Below, in pieces: positions 7,995 to 15,586 of a DNA stretch of 18,324 bases. The DNA comes from Chloroflexota bacterium (GTDB taxonomy: Bacteria; Chloroflexota; Limnocylindria; Limnocylindrales; CSP1-4). A model generated the notes under the pieces. That model was not told where the DNA came from, made no database searches, and saw only the letters and a list, made by a program, of their open reading frames with translations. The translations under genes and the position numbers were made by a program. Within the stretch, counting starts at the first letter, position 1. The number at the start of each line of letters is the position of its first letter. Location of the stretch: NCBI GenBank assembly GCA_027346765.1, contig DAIERN010000006.1:1-18324 (forward strand), written 5' to 3'.

Positions 7995-8020
7995 CGGCGG
8001 GGACCATATCATCGGCACCC
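7995..8020. promoter_or_regulatory. Divergent promoter with overlapping -10 elements
   Basis: Only 26 bases separate the start codons of the minus-strand reductase and the plus-strand deacetylase. The AT-rich core ACCATATCAT gives TATCAT (8007-8012) on the plus strand, 8 bases before GTG 8021. It gives TATGGT (8008-8003) on the minus strand, 8 bases before ATG 7994. Both would yield leaderless messages. No convincing -35 hexamer is seen for either direction, so this is a position-based inference. Confidence 0.4.
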
Positions 8021-8890
8021 GTGGCCAACCCTCTGACACTGCTGCTCGTCCACGCCCACCCCGACGATGAGTCCATCGGCACGGGCGGCGTCATGGCGCG
8101 CTACGCCGCGGAGGGCGCGCGGGTCGTCTGTGTCACCTGCACCGGCGGCGAGCACGGCGAGATCGTCGTGCCTGACATGGACACCCCGGAGAACCATGCC
8201 AGGCTGGGCGAGATCCGCGCCGAAGAGCTGAAGAAGGCGCTGGCCGCGCTCCACCCAGCAGTCGAGTCGCGCAAGCTGGGCTACGTCGACAGCGGCATGA
8301 TGGGCACGCCTGAAAACGATCTGCCCGGCACCTTCTGGCAGGCCAGCCTCGACGAAGTGACCGGGCGGCTGCTGGACATCGTGCACGAGGTCAAGCCGCA
8401 GGTGATCGTCGGCTACAACGACTTCGGCGGCTACGGTCACCCCGACCATATCCGTGCCGCGCTCGTCGCCAAGGCCGCGTTCGAGGCGACGGCCGGTGAG
8501 CCGGACGCGCCGCTCAAGCTGTACGAGACTGCGGGCGGCAGCCGGCGGCGCGAGGAGGTCCAGAAGCGGGCCGAGGAGCGCGGCGTCAAGTCGTGGTGGA
8601 CCGGCACTGACGACGAGACCGCCGAGCAGAAGGCGCAGCGCGAGGCGTTCATGAAGCAGATGGCCGACGCCCAGGGGCCGGTCACGACCGTCGTCGACAT
8701 CGCCCAGTGGCTCCCCAATAAGATCGCCGCGTTGCGCGCGCACGTCAGCCAGCTGCCGGCCGACGGCTTCTTCCTGGCGTTCACGCTGGACGACTGGCGC
8801 GAGCTGATGCCGACCGAGGAGTTCACCCTCAAGGTCTCGCGCACGGGCGTGCGCCTGCCCGAAGACGACCTGTTCGCGGGTCTGCGCTAG
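8021..8890 (+). CDS. PIG-L/LmbE family zinc deacetylase, Mca/MshB-like
   Basis: A 289-residue metal-dependent N-deacetylase or amidase. The zinc-binding signature HAHPDDE is at residues 11-17 (ligands His13 and Asp16), and the second motif GGYGHPDH carries the third ligand around His140-His143. Further blocks, VTCTGGEHGEI, KLGYVDSGM and VGYNDFGGYGHPDH, resemble the actinobacterial mycothiol enzymes MshB and Mca more than plain LmbE proteins. Known members remove acetyl groups from N-acetylglucosaminyl substrates or cleave mycothiol conjugates. No other thiol-biosynthesis gene is in the window, so the substrate stays open. The GTG start at 8021 aligns with the family N-terminus. The longer frame from 7973 would run into the divergent gene. 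Transcription is probably leaderless. Confidence 0.85.
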   Translation: MANPLTLLLVHAHPDDESIGTGGVMARYAAEGARVVCVTCTGGEHGEIVVPDMDTPENHARLGEIRAEELKKALAALHPAVESRKLGYVDSGMMGTPENDLPGTFWQASLDEVTGRLLDIVHEVKPQVIVGYNDFGGYGHPDHIRAALVAKAAFEATAGEPDAPLKLYETAGGSRRREEVQKRAEERGVKSWWTGTDDETAEQKAQREAFMKQMADAQGPVTTVVDIAQWLPNKIAALRAHVSQLPADGFFLAFTLDDWRELMPTEEFTLKVSRTGVRLPEDDLFAGLR

Positions 8891-8928
8891 CCGCTGCCTT
8901 ACCGGCAGAAACTCATCGTCCTGCCTGC

Positions 8929-9040
8929 ACGAGTCAACTCCGTGACTGAGTCACGAGCCGCGCATCGGTAGGCAACCGCCGGGATCAGATCGGACTCTCC
9001 ATGAGTCAAGGCCCATGACTCATTCAGTGACCTGACTCGC
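8929..9040. repeat. Cluster of GAGTCA/TGACTC half-sites forming inverted repeats
   Basis: The non-coding stretch 8891-9089 between the deacetylase and the tRNA holds six GAGTC/GACTC words in about 110 bases: 8931, 8948, 8993, 9003, 9017 and 9034. Three levels of symmetry are visible. TGACTGAGTCA (8943-8953) is a perfect odd palindrome. ATGAGTCA (9001-9008) and TGACTCAT (9016-9023) are a perfect 8-base inverted repeat around a 7-base spacer. The outer blocks 8929-8953 and 9016-9040 are imperfect inverted copies of each other (about 18 of 25 bases). GAGTC also fits GANTC, the CcrM/HinfI methylation site. No reading frame here looks real. The role is unknown: a regulator-binding array, a convergent-terminator structure or a small non-autonomous element are possible. 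Confidence 0.6.
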
Positions 9041-9089
9041 AACCAGCAACAGACACGAAATGCCGCGCGGGCGCTGAAAAAGGGGGGAC

Positions 9090-9166
9090 TGGCGGGCCCG
9101 ACCGGATTCGAACCGGCGATCTCCAGCGTGACAGGCTGGCATGTTTGGCCGCTACACCACGGGCCC
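9090..9166 (-). tRNA. tRNA-Asp (GTC), CCA encoded
   Basis: Read on the minus strand, a complete cloverleaf is visible. The acceptor stem GGGCCCG (9166-9160) pairs with CGGGCCC (9100-9094). The anticodon stem CCAGC/GCTGG encloses loop CTGTCAC, giving anticodon GTC for aspartate. The T arm GCCGG-TTCGAAT-CCGGT is standard. The discriminator base is G (9093), as expected for tRNA-Asp, and CCA is encoded (9092-9090). The length of 77 with CCA is normal. A C6T5 tract lies just downstream on the minus strand (about 9088-9078), but without a clear hairpin. Confidence 0.95.
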
Positions 9167-9220
9167 GGGCAGCGGTCGGTGAGCATACCAGCCTCGGGCT
9201 GAGTTCCCCCTCGCGCGACC

Positions 9221-9226
9221 TATACT
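9221..9226 (+). promoter_or_regulatory. -10 element TATACT for a leaderless threonine aldolase message
   Basis: TATACT ends 9 bases before ATG 9236, placing the likely transcription start within about 3 bases of the start codon. There is no Shine-Dalgarno sequence in the space between. A matching -35 at the 17-base distance is not convincing. It probably drives the cluster from 9236 to 15530. Confidence 0.5.
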
Positions 9227-9235
9227 CGGGCCCCC

Positions 9236-10339
9236 ATGAGTGACCGACTGATCGACCTGCGCTCGGACACCGTCACCCAGCCGTCGCCCGAGATGCGCCG
9301 CTCGATGGCTGAAGCGCCGCTGGGCGATGACGTGTTTGGCGACGATCCCACGGTCATCGCGCTCGAGGAGCGCGCCGCGGAGATCACCGGCAAGGAAGCC
9401 GCGCTCTTCGTTGCGAGCGGCACGATGGGCAACCTGGTGTCGATCATGGCCCAGGTGCCGCGCGGCGGTGAGCTCATCGCCGGCAACGGCGCTCACTCGT
9501 TCGCCCACGAGGCGGCCAACTACGCGGTCGTCGTCGGCGCGTCGATGAAGCTGTTGCCGTGGGATGAGCGCGGCCAGATGAACCTTGACGACATCCGCCG
9601 CGCGTGGCGCAACCCCCGGGACGTGCACGACCCGATCACGTCGCTGGTGATGCTCGAGAACACCCACTCCGACTCCATGGCCCAGCCGCTGCCGGCCGAT
9701 TACGTCGCCGCGGTCGGCAAGGTGGCGCACGACGGCGGGGTGCCGCTCCACGTCGATGGGGCGCGCATCTTCAACGCCGCCGTCGCGCTTGGCACAACGG
9801 TCAAAGAGCTGCTGGCGCCGGCCGACTCGGCCTCCTTCTGCCTGTCGAAGGGCCTGGCCTGTCCAGTCGGATCACTGGTGGTCGGTCGGAAGGACTTCAT
9901 CTGGCAGGCGCGCCGCGCCCGCAAGCTGCTCGGCGGCGGCATGCGCCAGGCCGGCACGCTTGCGGCGCCAGGGCTGATCGCGCTGCGCGATGGGTCCAGC
10001 GGCATGATCGAGCGCCTCGCTGAGGACCACGACAACGCGCGCCGGCTGGCAAACGGGATCGCCGGCATGTCGGGCGTCGTTGGCCTTGACCCGGCCCGCG
10101 TCCGCACCAACTTCGTCTTCTTCGAGCTGTCACAGCCGGAGCTGCGGATGCCTTTCCTGGACGCGCTCGAACGCGCCGGGACGCAGATGATCGATTACCC
10201 CGGGGGCGAGCGGATCCGCGCGGTCACGCACTACGGCATCACGGCCGCGGACGTTGACCAGACGATCGACGCCGTCCGGCGCGCGCTGGCCGATATTGGC
10301 CTTGCGCCCAGCCCCGCGGCCGCAGTCGCCGGTGGCTGA
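9236..10339 (+). CDS. ltaE: Low-specificity L-threonine aldolase (PLP-dependent)
   Basis: A 367-residue fold-type I PLP enzyme of the threonine aldolase family, which splits L-threonine or L-allo-threonine into glycine and acetaldehyde in the cytoplasm. The N-terminus IDLRSDTVTQPSPEMR is the family signature. His87 in GNGAHSFAHEAANY aligns with the PLP-stacking histidine. LHVDGAR carries Asp174, which contacts the pyridine nitrogen. SFCLSKGLACPVGS carries the Schiff-base Lys205. The length is slightly above the usual 335-350. It is the first gene of a tight plus-strand cluster, and its last codons overlap the GTG of the DUF885 gene by 8 bases. Confidence 0.9.
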   Translation: MSDRLIDLRSDTVTQPSPEMRRSMAEAPLGDDVFGDDPTVIALEERAAEITGKEAALFVASGTMGNLVSIMAQVPRGGELIAGNGAHSFAHEAANYAVVVGASMKLLPWDERGQMNLDDIRRAWRNPRDVHDPITSLVMLENTHSDSMAQPLPADYVAAVGKVAHDGGVPLHVDGARIFNAAVALGTTVKELLAPADSASFCLSKGLACPVGSLVVGRKDFIWQARRARKLLGGGMRQAGTLAAPGLIALRDGSSGMIERLAEDHDNARRLANGIAGMSGVVGLDPARVRTNFVFFELSQPELRMPFLDALERAGTQMIDYPGGERIRAVTHYGITAADVDQTIDAVRRALADIGLAPSPAAAVAGG

Positions 10340-12002
10340 CGAAACGGTCGCACCGGAGCCACAGACACCAGGCGACACACAGCTAGAGCAAATGGCGCGG
10401 GAGCGCTTCAACGCGCTCATGGCGCGCAACCCGGTCTATGCCAGCTTCCTGGGGCTGCACGAGCACGACGGCGAGCTGGGTGATGCGAGCCGCGAGGCGT
10501 TCGTCGCGGACGTTCAGGCGACGCGCGACTACCAGCGGGCCCTCGAGGCGATCGACCCGGCAACGCTTTCGCCTTACCACTCGGTTGAGCGCGAGCTGGC
10601 GCTGTTCGCCACGCGGCGCGAGATCTTCGACGCGGACGTGCACGGCGTCTGGGAGCGGCGCGCTTCTGCGACAGACGAGATCGGCGACGGCATCTTCCTG
10701 CTGTTCGCGCGCGAGGGCCGGCCGCTGGCCGATCGGCTGGAGGCGATCGCGTCGCGGCTCGAGGCGGCGCCGCTGCACCTGGAGCAGGCGCGCAGCCGGA
10801 TGGGTGGGGCGCGGCCGCCGGTGCGGTTGTGGAACGAGATCGAGCTCGACGCGGTCGGGTCGCTGCCGTCGATGTTCGACGAGGTGCTGGGCGCCGCGCG
10901 CAAGGAGCTGGGTGAGAGCCACGGTGTGACGCGGCGCATCGAGCAGGGCGCAGCTGCGGCGCGGGCCGCGCTGGACGTGTACGCCATTTGGGTCAGGACG
11001 CAGATCGAGCGCGGCGTCGACGATTTCGCGCTGGGTCCGGCCGACTTCGACACGCTCATTGGCCTGCGCGCGTTCGACGGGCTTTCAGCGGATGACATCC
11101 TCGCTATCGGCGAGGAGCAGCTCGCGGCGGAGCGTGCGGCCCGCCAGGAGGTAGCGCGCAAGATCGACCCGTCCGCAACAGCGGCGGAGGTGGTGGATCG
11201 GGTCAAGTCGGAGCACCCGGCAGACTTTCGCGCGGCGCTCGATGAGTACCGCTCAGCGATGGCCCAGGCGCGCCAATTCATCCTGGACCACGATCTCGCC
11301 ACGATCCCGGCGGGTGAGACGCTCAGGGTGGTCGAGACGCCCGAATACATGCGCGGCGTCGTGCCGTTCGCGGCCTACTTCAGCCCGGGCAAGTTCGAGC
11401 CCGGCCGCCCGGAGGGCATCTACGTAGTCACCCCGTCACTCGACGGCGATCCGCGGGCGATGCGCGAGCACAACCACGCGTCGATCTTCAACACCAGCAT
11501 CCACGAGGCGTATCCCGGCCATCACCTGCAGCTGGTCGCGGCGAACGAGCATCCCAGCCTGACCAGGGTGCTCGTCGACGCGCCCGAGTTCGTCGAGGGC
11601 TGGGCTATGTACTGCGAGCTGATGATGCGCGAGCAGGGTTTCGATACCGCCCCGACGCACCAGCTGATGATGCACACCGACGCGATCTGGCGGGCGTGCC
11701 GGATCATCATCGACGTGAAGCTGCAGCGGGGCGAGCTCACGGTGCCGCAGGCCGTCGACTTCCTGGTCGAGCAGACGGGCTTCGAGCGACCGCAGGCCGC
11801 GGCCGAGGTCAACTGGTACACCTACCGGCCTACCTACCCGATGTCCTACCTCGTGGGCCGCCAGCTCCTGCGCCGGCTGCGCGCGGACGAACAGAAGCGC
11901 CTCGCTGACTCGTTCTCGCTGCGTGGCTTCCACGACGCGCTCCTGCGGCAGGCCAGCCTGCCGATCAGCTTCCAGCGCCGGTTGCTCGCCCAGGACGCGT
12001 AG
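10332..12002 (+). CDS. DUF885 family metallopeptidase-like protein
   Basis: About 556 residues from GTG 10332. The DUF885 zinc site is present: HEAYPGHH at residues 391-398, a variant of HExxH in which the second ligand comes later, followed by EGWAMYCE with Glu422 as probable third ligand. The motifs ARNPVYASFLGLHEHDGEL near the start, the G-I-Y-V-V-T-P segment before the zinc site, and a C-terminal YxxTYPMSYLVGR segment are also typical. Characterised DUF885 relatives act as carboxypeptidases or peptidases, but the substrate here is unknown. No signal peptide is evident, so a cytoplasmic role in peptide breakdown is likely. The GTG overlaps the aldolase stop (GTGGCTGA). ATG 10392 is an alternative start. 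The longer frame from 10254 would add residues with no family match. Confidence 0.85.
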   Translation: MADETVAPEPQTPGDTQLEQMARERFNALMARNPVYASFLGLHEHDGELGDASREAFVADVQATRDYQRALEAIDPATLSPYHSVERELALFATRREIFDADVHGVWERRASATDEIGDGIFLLFAREGRPLADRLEAIASRLEAAPLHLEQARSRMGGARPPVRLWNEIELDAVGSLPSMFDEVLGAARKELGESHGVTRRIEQGAAAARAALDVYAIWVRTQIERGVDDFALGPADFDTLIGLRAFDGLSADDILAIGEEQLAAERAARQEVARKIDPSATAAEVVDRVKSEHPADFRAALDEYRSAMAQARQFILDHDLATIPAGETLRVVETPEYMRGVVPFAAYFSPGKFEPGRPEGIYVVTPSLDGDPRAMREHNHASIFNTSIHEAYPGHHLQLVAANEHPSLTRVLVDAPEFVEGWAMYCELMMREQGFDTAPTHQLMMHTDAIWRACRIIIDVKLQRGELTVPQAVDFLVEQTGFERPQAAAEVNWYTYRPTYPMSYLVGRQLLRRLRADEQKRLADSFSLRGFHDALLRQASLPISFQRRLLAQDA

Positions 12003-12007
12003 GACAC

Positions 12008-12709
12008 ATGCGGCTCGTCCCCAGCATCGACCTGACCAACGGCCGCTCGCGGCTCGTGTACTGGCCCGGTGCCGCCAGCGGGACAGGTGTACCGACTGAT
12101 CGGCCGGAGCGCATCGCGACCGCCCTCGTGGCGCTGGGCGCGCCCATGCTCCACCTGGTGGATCTCGACGGGGCGCGCCAGGGCGTGCCGGTGAACACGG
12201 CCGCGGTCGCTGCCGTGGCGCGCGACGTCGCTGTGCCGCTCCAGCTTGCGGGCGGCGTCGATGGGCCGCGCCAGATCGAGCTGGCGTTCGCCGCTGGGGC
12301 GACGCGCGTCGTGGTACCAGTGTGGATCGCCGCCGAATCGCTTGAAGCGCTGCGCGACTGTGTTCGCGCCGCGGGGGACTGGCTGTCCGTGGGCGTCGAC
12401 GCGCGCGACGAGCAGATGCGCTCGTATCCGTGGCGCGGCGGCGTCGTGCCAAGTCTCGACGAGCTCGCGGCGACGCTCGCCGGCGAGGGTGTGCGGCGCC
12501 TGGTGGTGTCGCACTGGACTGTGGCGGATCTGCCGCGCCTGACCGCGCTTGGCGCGCGCCATGATCTGGCGCTCACACTTGCCGGCGGCATCACTGACCC
12601 GGCGCAGATCGACGCCGTAGCCGCCGCCGGCATCGACACGCTGATCTTGGGCGAAGCACTGCTTTCAGGGACAATCCAGTACCAACCAAAGGTGAGGGTC
12701 CATGGCTAA
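12008..12709 (+). CDS. HisA/HisF-related TIM-barrel protein, divergent HisA paralogue
   Basis: A 233-residue beta/alpha barrel clearly related to HisA (ProFAR isomerase of histidine synthesis). LHLVDLDGARQGVPVN and GVDAR match HisA closely, and both catalytic aspartates appear kept (Asp8 in PSIDL, Asp131 in GVDARD). Several substrate-binding parts are changed. The first phosphate loop reads AGGVDGPRQ instead of GGGIR, the following G-T is replaced by P-V in VVVPVWIAAE, and the TDIxxDGMxxG loop is missing (SHWTVADLP instead). No other his gene is near. It sits 5 bases after the DUF885 gene and overlaps the next gene by 8 bases, so it is part of this cluster. A related isomerase or binding function is likelier than the histidine step. 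Confidence 0.75.
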   Translation: MRLVPSIDLTNGRSRLVYWPGAASGTGVPTDRPERIATALVALGAPMLHLVDLDGARQGVPVNTAAVAAVARDVAVPLQLAGGVDGPRQIELAFAAGATRVVVPVWIAAESLEALRDCVRAAGDWLSVGVDARDEQMRSYPWRGGVVPSLDELAATLAGEGVRRLVVSHWTVADLPRLTALGARHDLALTLAGGITDPAQIDAVAAAGIDTLILGEALLSGTIQYQPKVRVHG

Positions 12710-15530
12710 GCGCAAACACACGTCACAGCGGTCGCGCATCTATGACAGCGGCGAGCGCGCCGGCTTCGCGCGCCGCTCCAACATGCCGCCGCCGTCGTCG
12801 CGCGGACCGTCTGCCGTGACGCTCATCGTGGCCGGAGTCGGGGTGGTCGCCGTTGTCCTCGTCCTCGCGTTTGCTGCGGGCTGGATCGGCAAGCCTGGCG
12901 CCACGCCCTCGCCGTCGCCGGCACCGACCGCTTCGCCGTCGCCATCACCGACCGCTTCGCCGTCGCCATCACCGACTCCCACCCCGCCGCCGGAGCCATG
13001 GACGGCGGACCTCCTGCGCGGCGTCTACTTCACCAACACGCGTTCGGTCGCCGACTACTACGACGAGGTCTCCGCCGGCCAGATCTCGATCAGCGGCGAT
13101 GTCTACGGCTGGTTCACCGTTCCGGCCGACACGAGCGGGTGTAACCACCAGCAATGGGGCGATGCCGCCCGCGCCGCCGCAACCGCCGCTGGCATCGACC
13201 TCACGGCCTACACCAACGTCGCTGTCGTCTTCCCCAAGCAGGCGGCATGCTGGTGGGTCGGCATGGCGCAACTGCCCGGGCGCAACACGTACGTCAACGG
13301 CTCAGCGGGCTGGACCTATGCCACGTGGCTGTTCACGGGCAGTCACGAGCTGGGCCACAACTTCGGCATGAACCACGCATCGACCATCTCGTGCACGAGC
13401 GGCGGGGTGCGCGTCGCGTTCTCCAACAGCTGCACCACTGACGAGTACGGCGATCCATTCGACACGATGGGTGGTAACGGGCAGCGCCACTTCAACACCT
13501 GGCACCGCTGGCAGCTGGGGGTGCTGGGCGCCGCTGACGTCCAGACCGTCACAGAGAGCGGCGTGTACCGCGTTGCCACCGCGGAGATCAGCGGCGGCGT
13601 GCCGCGCGTCCTGAGGGTGACTCGCCCATCAGGCAACTACTACTACCTCGAATACCGCCAGCCCTATGGGCGTTATGACAACTTCGCCAGCACCGCCGCG
13701 GTGGTCAATGGCGTCGCGATCCGGATCGCGCCGGGCGTGGGCAGCATGAGCTTCTCCAAGCTCATCGACACCGTTCCGCAGACCAATTCCTTCTACGATG
13801 CCCCCCTTCGCGTCGGCCGCTGCTTTGCCGACAGCGTCAACGACATCTTCGTCGTCACCCAGGCGATCGATCCGACCGGTGCGACGGTGCTCGTGCACAT
13901 TGGCCCCGACACCATCCTGCCCACCGCCCCCGACGCTGCACAGGCCACCAGCGACGCCACGGGCACGGTCACCCTGCGCTGGCAGCCGGCGACCGACGAC
14001 GTGTTCGTGGCTGGCTACCAGGTCTCCCGGGACGGCACGATTGTCGGCACCACCGACGGCACCTCACTGACCGAGTCGGGGCTGCCACAGGCGACTACAT
14101 ACGACTATTCGGTCAGCGCTGTCGATGAAGTCGGCAACGTGGGACCGCCGGCATCGGCCACGTTCTTCCTGCCGGACACGACACCGCCGGGCAGCGTCGG
14201 CTCGTTGAGCGCGGCATCGACCGGCCCACACAGTGTGGCGCTGGGCTGGGTCGCAGCACCAGACAACGTCGCCGTCAGCTCGTACGCGGTCCTGCGCAAC
14301 GGGACACTCATCGGCACGACCGCAGGCACCAGCCTCGAGGATGCGGCCGCGCCGGATGGGATCAGCCTCACCTACCAGGTGCGCGCCGTCGACGAGGTGG
14401 GCAACCAGGGCCCGCTGGCAAGCGCCGCCATCTCACTGCCTGACGTGACCGGCCCTGCCCTTGGCGGCGGTCTGACGCTGTCGGTCACGCCCAGCGGCGA
14501 TGTCGACGTGACGTGGCCCAGCGCGACGGACAACGTCGGCACCGCCGGCTACGACCTGAGCCGCGACGGCGCTCCCATCGCGACGACGACCGGCACGCAG
14601 TACCTCGATCCGGGCCTCGCCCAGGCGCACACGTACCAGTACAGCGTCGTGGCCTCAGACGCCGCGGGCAACCCCAGCCAGGCACTCACCGGCACGATTT
14701 ACCTGCCCGACCTGCTCGCGCCCGTGGCGCCCGGATCGCTCAACGTTGTTCAGAGCGCGGCCCGTGCGGTCGACCTTGGTTGGAGCGCCGCAACAGACAA
14801 CGTGGCGGTGGATCACTACCTCGTGGCGGTCGACGATCTTGCTGTCGCCACGACCACCCTCACCCAGCTCCTGGCGCTGGCGGTCGATGACGGCGTCGAT
14901 CACACCTTCACCGTTGCCGCCGTCGACGGCGCCGGCAACGTGGGACCCGCGGTCAGCGCGCACCTGTCCCTGCCCGATGTGACCGCGCCGTCGCTGGCAG
15001 GCTCATTTAGCGCGCGTGCCACGGGCCCCACCTCGATCGCCCTCTCCTGGACGGCGGCAACGGACAACGTGGGCGTGGCGGGCTACAGGCTCTTGCGCGA
15101 TGGGGCGCCGCTGGCAGAGCTGGGCGGCTCAGCGCGCGGATACACCGACGCCGGATTGGCCAGTGACGCCAGCCACACGTACACGCTGATGGCGGTCGAC
15201 GGCGCCGGCAATCTGGGCCCCGAATCCGTTGTCCAGGTGAAGCTGACTTCGGTCGACGTGACCGCCCCCAGTGCGCCGCTCGGTCTGAGCGCCGTCGCCC
15301 TGAGCCGGCGCCGGATCAGCCTCACCTGGCAGCCCAGCATTGACAACCAGGCGGGCGCGCTGAGCTACAGGGTGTTCCGGGGTCGAATCCGCATCGCCAC
15401 GGTCACCACCGCCAGGTACCTCGACCGACCGGCGGTCAGCGGTTGGTACAAGTACCGCGTCAAGGCCGTCGATGCGTCGGGCAACGTGAGCTCGTTCAGC
15501 GTCGCTGTCTGGATTAAGGCGCACGCGTAA
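12702..15530 (+). CDS. Membrane-anchored HExxH metallopeptidase (gametolysin/M11-like) with six fibronectin type III repeats
   Basis: A 942-residue surface protein. Residues 1-33 are basic, and residues 34-57 form one hydrophobic segment, probably an uncleaved anchor. A Pro/Ser/Thr linker (about 65-105) leads to a peptidase domain (about 105-270) with H215-E-L-G-H219-N-F-G-M-N-H225, the extended metzincin zinc motif, and a Met-turn candidate F-D-T-M-G further on. The domain layout fits the gametolysin M11 group. Residues 270-400 look like a beta-rich linker. Six FN3 domains follow at about 404-492, 493-581, 582-670, 671-759, 760-852 and 852-942, each with a W-x-x-A-x-D-N-V core and a (A/V)-V-D-x-x-G-N strand. 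The product probably degrades extracellular protein or is held at the surface. ATG 12702 has a good upstream GGTGAGGG and overlaps the previous gene by 8 bases. Confidence 0.85.
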   Translation: MAKRKHTSQRSRIYDSGERAGFARRSNMPPPSSRGPSAVTLIVAGVGVVAVVLVLAFAAGWIGKPGATPSPSPAPTASPSPSPTASPSPSPTPTPPPEPWTADLLRGVYFTNTRSVADYYDEVSAGQISISGDVYGWFTVPADTSGCNHQQWGDAARAAATAAGIDLTAYTNVAVVFPKQAACWWVGMAQLPGRNTYVNGSAGWTYATWLFTGSHELGHNFGMNHASTISCTSGGVRVAFSNSCTTDEYGDPFDTMGGNGQRHFNTWHRWQLGVLGAADVQTVTESGVYRVATAEISGGVPRVLRVTRPSGNYYYLEYRQPYGRYDNFASTAAVVNGVAIRIAPGVGSMSFSKLIDTVPQTNSFYDAPLRVGRCFADSVNDIFVVTQAIDPTGATVLVHIGPDTILPTAPDAAQATSDATGTVTLRWQPATDDVFVAGYQVSRDGTIVGTTDGTSLTESGLPQATTYDYSVSAVDEVGNVGPPASATFFLPDTTPPGSVGSLSAASTGPHSVALGWVAAPDNVAVSSYAVLRNGTLIGTTAGTSLEDAAAPDGISLTYQVRAVDEVGNQGPLASAAISLPDVTGPALGGGLTLSVTPSGDVDVTWPSATDNVGTAGYDLSRDGAPIATTTGTQYLDPGLAQAHTYQYSVVASDAAGNPSQALTGTIYLPDLLAPVAPGSLNVVQSAARAVDLGWSAATDNVAVDHYLVAVDDLAVATTTLTQLLALAVDDGVDHTFTVAAVDGAGNVGPAVSAHLSLPDVTAPSLAGSFSARATGPTSIALSWTAATDNVGVAGYRLLRDGAPLAELGGSARGYTDAGLASDASHTYTLMAVDGAGNLGPESVVQVKLTSVDVTAPSAPLGLSAVALSRRRISLTWQPSIDNQAGALSYRVFRGRIRIATVTTARYLDRPAVSGWYKYRVKAVDASGNVSSFSVAVWIKAHA
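12910..12975 (+). repeat. Three tandem copies of a 24-base unit in the Pro/Ser/Thr linker
   Basis: Units start at 12910, 12934 and 12958. The second and third are nearly identical and the first differs at two positions (GCCGGC against GCCATC). They encode S-P-S-P-x-P-T-A repeats between the membrane anchor and the peptidase domain. The third copy is shortened and changes to ACTCCC. Confidence 0.75.
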
Positions 15531-15550
15531 GGCGTCGGGCCGGCGCGGGG

Positions 15551-15586
15551 TTGACACCCAGCACGACAAACGCGACATTCGGTTGG
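15551..15586 (+). promoter_or_regulatory. Sigma-70 type promoter for the HTH-biotin carboxylase gene
   Basis: A perfect -35 hexamer TTGACA (15551-15556), a 17-base spacer and GACATT (15574-15579, three of six to the -10 consensus) predict transcription starting at about 15586. That is the first base of the GTG start codon, so the message would be leaderless. The promoter separates this gene from the upstream cluster despite the short 50-base gap. Confidence 0.55.

Noticed and set aside
9078..9088. C6T5 tract downstream of tRNA-Asp on the minus strand as an intrinsic terminator
   Set aside because: No stable stem directly precedes the T-run, so it was not called.
9090..9166. tRNA-Asp as an integration site for a mobile element
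   Set aside because: No integrase gene and no second copy of the tRNA 3' end are visible in the window.
8899..9186. 95-residue minus-strand frame over the tRNA and the repeat cluster
   Set aside because: It reads through tRNA-Asp and the inverted repeats, so it is unlikely to be a protein gene.
13911..15530. Regular repeated segments of about 270 bases, checked as a possible CRISPR or satellite array
   Set aside because: The repeats are protein-level FN3 domains with low DNA identity and continuous coding.
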